Positions 6,321-14,657 of a stretch of 14,657 bases of DNA are shown here, in pieces; the first letter of the stretch is position 1, and each line of letters begins with the position of its first letter. Source of the stretch: Verrucomicrobiota bacterium (lineage in GTDB: Bacteria; Verrucomicrobiota; Verrucomicrobiia; Opitutales; Opitutaceae); contig JAEZUE010000096.1 of assembly GCA_023443455.1 (NCBI GenBank), positions 1 to 14,657 of the forward strand, written 5' to 3'. The notes beneath the pieces are model-generated. The model saw only the letters and a program-made list of their open reading frames with translations, did no database searches and was not told the DNA's origin. The position numbers and the translations under genes are program-made.

Positions 6321-6384
6321 GCGAGTGTGCGGATCCGGGGCGGGATCGATGGGCGGCTCGTGGGTCGCGAGACGCGGGGGGCGG

Positions 6385-7278
6385 TCACGACGTCGTTGCC
6401 GACGAAATATCGCCGAGCTGATTCAGGAAGTTGTGCAACAGGGGCGAGTCGTCGTCGCGGTTCCACACCGCGCAAAGGTCGAAGGGGTCGCAGTCGGTCG
6501 GCAGCACGGCCACGCCCGACAAATCGGCCGGCAACCCGAGCCGGGGCAGCAGTGCCACGCCCATGCCGGCGGAGACCAGGCCGGTGAGTCCGGGGATGTT
6601 CTTGGTGCCGCTCCGGCTGAACTTGGGCGTGAAGCCGGCGTTGCGGCAGGTCTGCTGGATGTAGTTGCGGTAGCCGTTGTCGGAGGTGTCGACGCTGATC
6701 CATTCCTCGCGGCGCAACTCGGAGAGCTTGATCGTGGTGCGGCCGGCCAACCGGTGCCGGCTGGGGACGATCGCGACGGTGTCGGTGTGAAACAGCTTCA
6801 GCGTCGCGAAGGGGTGATCGGGTCCGATGATCGCGGAGACAACGAAACCGAGGTGGATGGTGCGCGAGTGCAGCGCTGCGATCTGCTCGCTCATCGGCAG
6901 GTCGCGGAAAGTGACTTCGACGTTGGGGTAGCGGCTCCGGTAGGCGGATACTGTCTGGGCGATCAACGTGGAGGGCAGGCGCCAGTCGAGGCCGAGCCGC
7001 AGTTCGCCGGCGGCACCCTTCGGGGCCTCGCGCACGGCGGTGGTGGCGATGTCGACCTGGGCGAGGATTCTCTGGGCGTGGGCGAGCAGCAGGCGGCCGG
7101 CGTCGGTGAGCAGCACGCGTTGGCGGTTGCGGTCGAGCAGGGCGGTGCCGAGCTCGTCCTCGAGGGCCTTGATCTGCCGGCTGAGCGCCGGTTGGGCCAC
7201 GCGGAGTTTCTCGGCCGCGCGGGTGAAGTTGAGCGCCTCCGCCACGGCGCAGAAGTATCGGAGGTGACGGAGTTCCAT
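6385..7278 (-). CDS. LysR-type transcriptional regulator
   Basis: This 297-residue protein starts MELRHLRYFCAVAEALNFT, the characteristic opening of the CatM/BenM/CbnR-like LysR group. The winged helix-turn-helix covers residues 1-60, with AQPALSRQIKALEDELG (28-44) as the recognition region. A linker helix and a two-lobed periplasmic-binding-like effector domain (about 90-290) follow. It should bind a small-molecule inducer and switch a promoter, but no divergent target gene is adjacent: upstream is the 3' end of the efflux operon behind a terminator, and downstream is the convergent vapBC. The ATG at 7278 is chosen by family match; a GTG at 7311 would add 11 atypical residues. No Shine-Dalgarno sequence precedes either. 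Confidence 0.93.
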   Translation of the reverse strand: MELRHLRYFCAVAEALNFTRAAEKLRVAQPALSRQIKALEDELGTALLDRNRQRVLLTDAGRLLLAHAQRILAQVDIATTAVREAPKGAAGELRLGLDWRLPSTLIAQTVSAYRSRYPNVEVTFRDLPMSEQIAALHSRTIHLGFVVSAIIGPDHPFATLKLFHTDTVAIVPSRHRLAGRTTIKLSELRREEWISVDTSDNGYRNYIQQTCRNAGFTPKFSRSGTKNIPGLTGLVSAGMGVALLPRLGLPADLSGVAVLPTDCDPFDLCAVWNRDDDSPLLHNFLNQLGDISSATTS

Positions 7279-7320
7279 GGCGGAAAGGCTAGCTGTGCGG
7301 GCGCGGGCCACAAGCGCGCG

Positions 7321-7336
7321 TCGGACCGGAGTCCGA
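7321..7336. promoter_or_regulatory. inverted repeat upstream of the LysR gene
   Basis: TCGGAC, four bases and GTCCGA form a perfect 6-bp interrupted palindrome 43-58 bases before the LysR start codon. LysR regulators usually control their own gene through such dyads, so this is a candidate autoregulatory site. No clear -10/-35 pair was found around it. Confidence 0.3.
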
Positions 7337-7392
7337 TGCGTGTGTGTGTCGTGGTCCCGCCGGGTGTCCCCGCCTCCCGGACATATACGCTC

Positions 7393-7430
7393 AGGAAAAA
7401 TAGCGTGACGGTCGTCACGCTATTTTTCCT
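7393..7430 (-). terminator. strong bidirectional terminator after the efflux operon
   Basis: A perfect 17-bp stem (7393-7409 with 7414-7430) has a four-base loop GGTC. The outer part is a run of five A on one side and five T on the other, so it can terminate in both directions. Read on the minus strand it lies 43 bp after the stop of the tolC-like gene and separates that operon from the LysR gene. Confidence 0.93.
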
Positions 7431-7472
7431 CGGGGTGAGGATCGGGGGGCTTGATGCTCGGGGCTGGTGCGC

Positions 7473-8810
7473 TCAGGGCGTGGAGCCGATGGCGCGTTGC
7501 AGGCCGGCGAGGGCGACGGTGAAGGCGTAGCGGGCCTGCGATTGAGTCGAGCGGGCGAGGGTGAGCGCCGACTGGGCGGAGAGCACGTCGAGCTGCGTGG
7601 CCGTGCCGGCCTGTTGGCGGGCGCGGGCGAGGCGCAGGCTCTCCTGGGCCTGCTCGACGGTCTTTGTTGAGGCGGCCACGAGTTCGTTGGCCTCGGTCAG
7701 GGCCGAGTGCGCCTGCCGGACTTCGACGTCGATCGCGAGGGCGAGCTCCTCCTGGGCGAGGCGGGTCTGCGTGGCCTGGGAACGGGCCTGCCGGACTTTG
7801 CCCGCGGTGGCGCGGCCGTCGAAGATCGCCCAGTTGGAGTTGATGCCGGCCATCCAGCCGTCGCGCCGATCGGCGAGCCGGGCGGAGGCGGCGGCGCTGG
7901 CCCATTCGTAACCGGCGTACGCGGACACGGTGGGCAGGCGTCCGGATTTCGCGACGGTGACGTTGTGATCGGCCGCGGTCACCAGCCGCAGCTGCCGGCG
8001 CAGTTCGGGGCGGCGGGCATGGGCGGTGTCGAGGGCCGCGCCGAGCGACACCATGTCGCCGCGATCGGACAACGTGCCCTCGACGCCGAGATCGGTGGGT
8101 GCGTCTTCGACGGAGGCCGGTGCCCCGAGCTGTTGGCGGAGCTGGTCCTGGGCGATGCGGTAGGCGTTGCGGGCCTGGATGAGGGGAGGTTGGGCGTTGG
8201 CGACGGCGACCTCGGCGCGGATGACATCGAAGTCGGAACCGGTGCCGGCTTCGCGGCGGGCGCGGGCGTTGGCCAGTTCGGCCTCGAGCACCGCGATCGC
8301 CTCCTCTTGGACGGCGATGAGCTCGCGGTCGAGCAGGACGGAGGCGAAGGCCTGCCGGGTGGCCAGGAGGGTGTCGTGGAGCTGGGCCTGGAAGGCGAGG
8401 CGGGCGGCCTCGGCCTGTTCGCGGGCCGCGCGGGTGCCGGCGCGGAGGCTGCCGCCGGCATAGAGCACCTGGTTGGCGGTCACCTGGAAGCTCCAGGATT
8501 CGTTGTCGTAGCCGGGAGCGGCCACCAGCTCGTCGTCGACGCGGCCGTAGCTGCCGGCCGCCTCGACGTTGGGGATCCGGCGGGCGCCCGCCTGGAGCAC
8601 GATACCTTCCTGCTCGCGGATCTGCTCGCGGACGCGGCGCAGTGTCGGGTTGTGCTCGGCGGCGTAGATCAGTGCCTGGTCGAGCGTGAGCGGGCGGGGC
8701 AACGGGCCGGATGGGGCCGCGGGCGGGGCGGCGAAGGCGGCCGCCGACAGCAGCGCGACGAAGGCGAGCGCGCGTCCGGAACGTGTGATGGAAGTGTGGA
8801 GGCTGGACAT
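7473..8810 (-). CDS. TolC-family outer membrane efflux protein
   Basis: This 445-residue outer membrane factor is the exit channel of the tripartite pump encoded with it. An N-terminal Sec signal peptide covers about residues 1-28 (basic start, hydrophobic LAFVALLSAAAFA). Two long repeats of alternating coiled helices and short strands follow. LTLDQALIYAAEHNPTLRRV opens the first OEP repeat, and a similar helix with QAHSALTEANELVAASTKTV lies in the second, as expected for TolC/OprM. No lipobox Cys is seen, so it is not an OprM-type lipoprotein. It is the last gene of the operon, starting 11 bp after the RND stop. CCTCCCC rather than a Shine-Dalgarno sequence precedes the ATG. Confidence 0.95.
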   Translation of the reverse strand: MSSLHTSITRSGRALAFVALLSAAAFAAPPAAPSGPLPRPLTLDQALIYAAEHNPTLRRVREQIREQEGIVLQAGARRIPNVEAAGSYGRVDDELVAAPGYDNESWSFQVTANQVLYAGGSLRAGTRAAREQAEAARLAFQAQLHDTLLATRQAFASVLLDRELIAVQEEAIAVLEAELANARARREAGTGSDFDVIRAEVAVANAQPPLIQARNAYRIAQDQLRQQLGAPASVEDAPTDLGVEGTLSDRGDMVSLGAALDTAHARRPELRRQLRLVTAADHNVTVAKSGRLPTVSAYAGYEWASAAASARLADRRDGWMAGINSNWAIFDGRATAGKVRQARSQATQTRLAQEELALAIDVEVRQAHSALTEANELVAASTKTVEQAQESLRLARARQQAGTATQLDVLSAQSALTLARSTQSQARYAFTVALAGLQRAIGSTP

Positions 8811-8821
8811 GGGGAGGACGA

Positions 8822-11911
<3,090 letters not shown>

Positions 11912-11927
11912 GGGAGGAATCCTCGGC

Positions 11928-13028
11928 TCAGCTCTCGACGGGTGTGGGGGCGGGGTTGGCGTCGGGGGCGGCGGAGTTGTCGATGCGCACGGGGCTGCCG
12001 TTGCGCAGCTTGATCTGGCCGGAGGTGACGACCTGGGTGCCGGGCTCGATGCCGGAGAGGATGAGGACGAGGTCGCCGCGTTGCGGGCCGGTCTTCACGA
12101 AGCGTTGTTGCACGGTGCCGTGCTCGATCACGAAGACGGTCTCGCCGTAGGGGTTGCGCACGATGGCGGTGGAGGGGAGCACGAGAGCGCGCTCGGTGGG
12201 CGGGAGCATCACTTCGAGCCGGGCGTACATGCCGGGGCGCAGCGCCTCGTCGGTGTTGGCGAGGGTGGCGCGGATGTCGATCGAGCGGGTGGCGTCGTCG
12301 ATCCGCGGGCTGATGGCGGCGATCGTGGCGGTGAAGGTGCGGTCGGGGTGGGCGTCGACGCGGAGGGCGACGGGCTGGCCGACGGCGAGGCGTCCCAGTT
12401 CCTGTTGGGGGAGGGAGAAGTCGACGTGGATCGGGTCGATGGCCTCGAGGGCGACGAGGGCGTCGCCCTTGGAAAGGAACTGGCCGGGATAGACCTTCAC
12501 GATGCCGAGGCGGCCGGCGAAGGGGGCGGCGATGTGCTTCTTGGCGATGGTGACGGCGAGCTGGTCGACGGCGGCGCGGGCCTGGGCGGAGGCGGCCTCG
12601 GCGGCGTCGAGCTCGTTCGGCGTGTTGGTGTTGTTGGCACGCAGTTCGCGGGCGCGCTCGAGGTTGATCTCGGCCAGCCGGGCCTGGGCCTCGAGGCCGC
12701 GCAGTTGGGCCTGCTCGCTGGCGGTGTCGAGCACGACGAGCGCATCGCCGGGGGCGACGGTGGCGCCGGAGCGGGCGACCACGGTGCGGACCAGGCCTTC
12801 GAGTTCCGTCTTCACGGTGACTCCCTGGTGACTGGTGAGGGTGCCGACCGCTTCGAGGGTGTTGGGCCAGGTCTGCACGGTGGCGGTGGCGGCGCTGACG
12901 GTGGCCGGCGGCATGACCATGGCGGCGTGTGCGGCCATGGACTTGCGGATGGCGAGGAACTTGTAGCCGAAGATCGCGCCGAGAACGGCGAGGGCGACGA
13001 CGGCGGTGAGGACGGTGCGTTTGATCAT
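11928..13028 (-). CDS. RND efflux periplasmic adaptor (membrane fusion protein)
   Basis: This 366-residue protein links the RND pump to the outer membrane channel. Residues 4-24 are a membrane anchor or uncleaved signal; there is no lipobox Cys, so it is not lipid-anchored like AcrA. The barrel-sandwich (lipoyl-like) halves lie around 65-103 (VAPGDALVVLD) and 161-200 (HIAAPFAGRLGI). They flank an alpha-hairpin rich in Ala, Glu and Arg (about 104-160). A beta-barrel (about 205-285, with DPIHVDFSLPQQELGRL) and the membrane-proximal domain follow. The frame is open far upstream, but the ATG at 13028 gives the family-typical N-terminus. It also overlaps the TGA of the MarR gene as ATGA, indicating translational coupling. 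The RND gene follows after 16 bp. Confidence 0.95.
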   Translation of the reverse strand: MIKRTVLTAVVALAVLGAIFGYKFLAIRKSMAAHAAMVMPPATVSAATATVQTWPNTLEAVGTLTSHQGVTVKTELEGLVRTVVARSGATVAPGDALVVLDTASEQAQLRGLEAQARLAEINLERARELRANNTNTPNELDAAEAASAQARAAVDQLAVTIAKKHIAAPFAGRLGIVKVYPGQFLSKGDALVALEAIDPIHVDFSLPQQELGRLAVGQPVALRVDAHPDRTFTATIAAISPRIDDATRSIDIRATLANTDEALRPGMYARLEVMLPPTERALVLPSTAIVRNPYGETVFVIEHGTVQQRFVKTGPQRGDLVLILSGIEPGTQVVTSGQIKLRNGSPVRIDNSAAPDANPAPTPVES

Positions 13029-13540
13029 GGGAGCGGTGAACGGAGAGGGAAGGAGGCGGTCGGGGCGAGCTGGTCGCAGAGGCCCAGCAGGGCGCGCGGC
13101 GCGTGTTCCTGGAGCGGTGACGCGATCTCGGTGAGCGTGTGCAGGAAGACGGTCTCGGCCCGGTCGGCGAGCAGCCGGCCGGCGGCGGTGAGGGTGATGA
13201 GATAGTTGCGACGATCTTCGCGGCTGCGGCGGCGGCCGACCAGCGCGCGGGCGAGCAGGTGGTCGATGATGTCGGTCATCGCGGCGCGGCTGGTGTCGGT
13301 GTGGCTGGCCAGCGTGGTGGGCAGCACCGGCTCGGGGTCGAGGGCGCGGAGGACGACCAGGGTGGCGAACTGGTGTTCGGAGAGCGCGAGTTCGTGGAGG
13401 TGGCGGCGGATGGTGGCGCGGACCGAATCGGCGGTGGCCAGCAGCTCGAGCAGGGCATGGCTGCGGAGTTCGTCGAAACCGGTGCGTTGGCGTGCGATGG
13501 CCAGCAGGGTGCGGAAGACGAGGGTGTCGCGGATGATCAT
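13025..13540 (-). CDS. MarR-family transcriptional regulator
   Basis: This 171-residue protein has the MarR winged-helix core. A dimerising N-terminal helix region comes first, then LSEHQFATLVVLRAL (53-67), a recognition helix around THTDTSRAAMTDIIDHLL-like residues (79-96), and the wing with the signature SREDRRNYLITLTAAGR (106-122, D109-R110-R111). Such regulators repress efflux genes and release DNA when a phenolic or other ligand binds. Its position as the gene coupled (4-bp overlap) to the efflux adaptor makes it the probable local regulator. It begins five bases after the stop of the GNAT-like gene. No Shine-Dalgarno sequence is visible, consistent with coupling. The C-terminus (ASPLQEHAPRALL to the end) is longer than usual. 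Confidence 0.92.
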   Translation of the reverse strand: MIIRDTLVFRTLLAIARQRTGFDELRSHALLELLATADSVRATIRRHLHELALSEHQFATLVVLRALDPEPVLPTTLASHTDTSRAAMTDIIDHLLARALVGRRRSREDRRNYLITLTAAGRLLADRAETVFLHTLTEIASPLQEHAPRALLGLCDQLAPTASFPLRSPLP

Positions 13541-13545
13541 GATGC

Positions 13546-14037
13546 TCAGTCGGAGATCCGGTAGATGCCGATGAGGCGGGCGTCGCTCGGGGTGAGTGCG
13601 AAGCCGAGCGTGCGGAACAAGCCCGCGGCCGGGGGCGGGACATCCGGGGCGATCACCTGTTTCAGCCCGAGGTCGCAGGCGGCCCTCATCCCGTAGATGA
13701 GCAGCAGCGATCCGAGGCCCCGGTCGCGGTGGCCGCTGATGTTTGCGGGCAAGATTCGGGCGAGGACTCGTCGGAGCAGCCGGGGCATCGGGACGGTGGG
13801 GCCTTCCGCGATGTGCAGAAGGTGCAGCCGCCCTTCGACTCCCTGGATGGTGATTTCGAAGTGGCCGACTCCGACGCCGTTCGGCGTCGAGAGGGCGAAA
13901 CGGATGTGGGAGCGGGAGAACTCGCCGCGGAGGACATAGGGGCGCCCCCAGCGGTCGCGGATGGGTTGGTTGGTCCGCACCGGAGAGGTGTGGGAATGCC
14001 CGTTGGGCGGAGGCATGGTGTCCGGCGGCTGAGTCAT
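13546..14037 (-). CDS. GNAT-like N-acetyltransferase-domain protein, first gene of the efflux operon
   Basis: This 163-residue protein carries HRDRGLGSLLLIYGMRAACDLG (103-124). It resembles motif A of GNAT acetyltransferases (R/Q-x-x-G-x-G/A, here R106-G-L-G, followed by the cofactor-contacting helix). LFRTLGF (140-146) resembles the end-of-domain strand-turn common in GNATs. The N-terminal 30 residues are Pro-rich and unstructured. The sequence GHFEITIQGVEGRLHLLHIAEG matches the central beta strands, whose last part should bind acetyl-CoA. Substrate unknown; drug acetylation or protein/small-molecule modification are possible. The ATG at 14037 is preferred over an upstream ATG at 14127, which would put the 21-bp dyad inside the gene. 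It lies five bases before the MarR gene and heads the operon. Confidence 0.55.
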   Translation of the reverse strand: MTQPPDTMPPPNGHSHTSPVRTNQPIRDRWGRPYVLRGEFSRSHIRFALSTPNGVGVGHFEITIQGVEGRLHLLHIAEGPTVPMPRLLRRVLARILPANISGHRDRGLGSLLLIYGMRAACDLGLKQVIAPDVPPPAAGLFRTLGFALTPSDARLIGIYRISD

Positions 14038-14043
14038 GCCCAC

Positions 14044-14049
14044 AGTGTA
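14044..14049 (-). promoter_or_regulatory. possible -10 element of the efflux operon
   Basis: On the minus strand TACACT is preceded by GAAAA and lies six bases before the GNAT-like ATG, so the transcript would be almost leaderless. No convincing -35 is seen 16-18 bases upstream. This is the most AT-rich patch in the promoter region, but the call is weak. Confidence 0.25.
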
Positions 14050-14091
14050 TTTTCCGGGTGCTTCGGCCGGAAATGCTTCCTTCCTCTCTCG

Positions 14092-14112
14092 GTCATGCCG
14101 ACGCGGCATGAC
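14092..14112. promoter_or_regulatory. 21-bp dyad, candidate MarR operator of the efflux operon
   Basis: GTCATGCCG, three bases and CGGCATGAC form a perfect 9-bp inverted repeat, 55-75 bases before the start of the first operon gene. MarR proteins bind palindromes of about this size in the promoters they repress. GTCATGCC occurs once more at 14033-14040, over the start codon. No T-run follows, so it is not a terminator. Confidence 0.5.
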
Positions 14113-14125
14113 GGAGGTTGGGCAC

Positions 14126-14156
14126 AAAAAAACGGCGGACCGGAGCGGTCCGCCGT
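14126..14156 (-). terminator. intrinsic terminator of rpoD
   Basis: A perfect 10-bp stem (14132-14141 with 14147-14156) has a five-base loop. Read on the minus strand it is followed by a run of T (complement of 14126-14131). It lies 33 bp after the rpoD stop and insulates the efflux operon from rpoD transcription. Confidence 0.95.
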
Positions 14157-14189
14157 GGGGGTTGGGAGATTGTCCCTAGCGCGGTGGGG

Positions 14190-14657
14190 TCACTTCTCGC
14201 CCTTGCCGCCGCCGGTGAGCTTCTTGAGGAGCAGCTCGGGGTTCTCGCCGAGTTCGGCGTCGAAGAAGCCGTGGAGCTGGCGCAGGCGGGTGGGGTGGCG
14301 CATCTTGCGCAGCGCCTTCGCCTCGATCTGGCGGATACGCTCGCGGGTGACCTTGAACTGGCGGCCGACCTCCTCGAGGGTGCGGCTGTAGCCGTCGACC
14401 AGGCCGAAGCGCAGGGAGAGCACGCGGCGTTCGCGTTCGGTGAGGGTGTCGAGCACGTCGATGATCTTCTCGCGCAGCAGCGAGTACGCGGTCATGTCGT
14501 ACGGGTTTTCCGCGGACTTGTCCTCGATGAAGTCGCCGAAGCTGGTGTCGTCGCCGTCGCCCACTGGGGACTGCAGCGAGATGGGCTGCTGGGCCATCTT
14601 CATGATCTGCTGCACGCGCTCGACGGGCAGCTGCATCTCCTCGGCGACCTCCTCCGG
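14190..14657 (-). CDS. rpoD: RpoD primary sigma factor, C-terminal part (partial)
   Basis: The frame is open through the right edge, giving the last 155 residues of the housekeeping sigma factor. EEVAEEMQLPVERVQQIMKM and AQQPISLQSPVGDGD belong to region 3. LTERERRVLSLRFGL to the RLRQLHGFF tail is region 4: the -35-binding helix-turn-helix is YSRTLEEVGRQFKVTRERIR followed by QIEAKALRKMRHP. The run REKIIDVLDTLTERERRVL is near-invariant in bacterial RpoD/SigA. Alternative sigma factors of the RpoS/RpoH type differ here. The extension KKLTGGGKGEK after the usual C-terminus is a short lineage-specific tail. The ATG at 14636 inside the window is internal and not the start. Confidence 0.96.
   Translation of the reverse strand, partial: PEEVAEEMQLPVERVQQIMKMAQQPISLQSPVGDGDDTSFGDFIEDKSAENPYDMTAYSLLREKIIDVLDTLTERERRVLSLRFGLVDGYSRTLEEVGRQFKVTRERIRQIEAKALRKMRHPTRLRQLHGFFDAELGENPELLLKKLTGGGKGEK

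Noticed and set aside
6321..6384. Terminator between vapC and the LysR gene
   Set aside because: Only weak short dyads (e.g. GATCC/GGATC-like around 6331-6346) without a T-run.
7279..7311. GTG start for the LysR gene, 11 codons upstream
   Set aside because: MELRHLRYF is the conserved beginning of this LysR group; the extra residues do not match.
13029..13643. Upstream extension of the adaptor reading frame
   Set aside because: The added residues are Pro/Arg/His-rich and overlap the MarR gene in another frame; the ATG at 13028 gives the proper N-terminus.
14038..14127. Longer GNAT-like protein starting at ATG 14127
   Set aside because: It would cover the dyad and begin at the T-run of the rpoD terminator; the added residues are not domain-like.

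Overview
The window is GC-rich, gene-dense bacterial chromosome. The gene style points to Verrucomicrobia, most likely an Opitutaceae relative: high GC, many starts without a Shine-Dalgarno sequence, an feo locus with a Cys-rich accessory peptide, and a secreted sugar-binding or glycosidase tail. This assignment is an inference; no rRNA gene is present. I see no tRNA, rRNA, CRISPR array, insertion sequence or prophage.

Layout. Positions 1-677 (+) hold the C-terminal part of a probably secreted, beta-rich (carbohydrate-active?) protein. It is followed by a KamA-family radical SAM aminomutase homologue (735-2141, +) that ends at a textbook C(UUCG)G terminator. After about 320 bp with no gene but some dyads, a Fur-type operator precedes the ferrous-iron uptake operon: feoA, feoB and a 55-residue Cys-rich membrane peptide (2514-5159, +). 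Convergent to it is tatA (5199-5462, -). The tatA terminator hairpin lies over the last codons and stop of the small feo peptide. A vapB-vapC toxin-antitoxin pair follows (5740-6320, +), with codon use unlike its neighbours. A LysR-type regulator (6385-7278, -) sits alone behind a strong bidirectional terminator.

The right half (7473-14037, -) reads as one operon in the order GNAT-like protein, MarR regulator, membrane fusion protein, RND pump, TolC-type outer membrane factor. Together the last three form a complete tripartite efflux system, with its probable repressor encoded just upstream. A 21-bp dyad in front of the operon, with a further half-site on the first start codon, is a candidate MarR operator. 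The window closes with the C-terminal third of the primary sigma factor RpoD (14190-14657, -) and its terminator.

Most of the window is ordinary. The points most worth a second look are the KamA-family enzyme lacking one of the lysine-binding Asp residues, the overlapping feo-peptide/tatA-terminator arrangement, the MarR operator candidate, and the recurring CTCCC tract directly before the start codons of the efflux genes.
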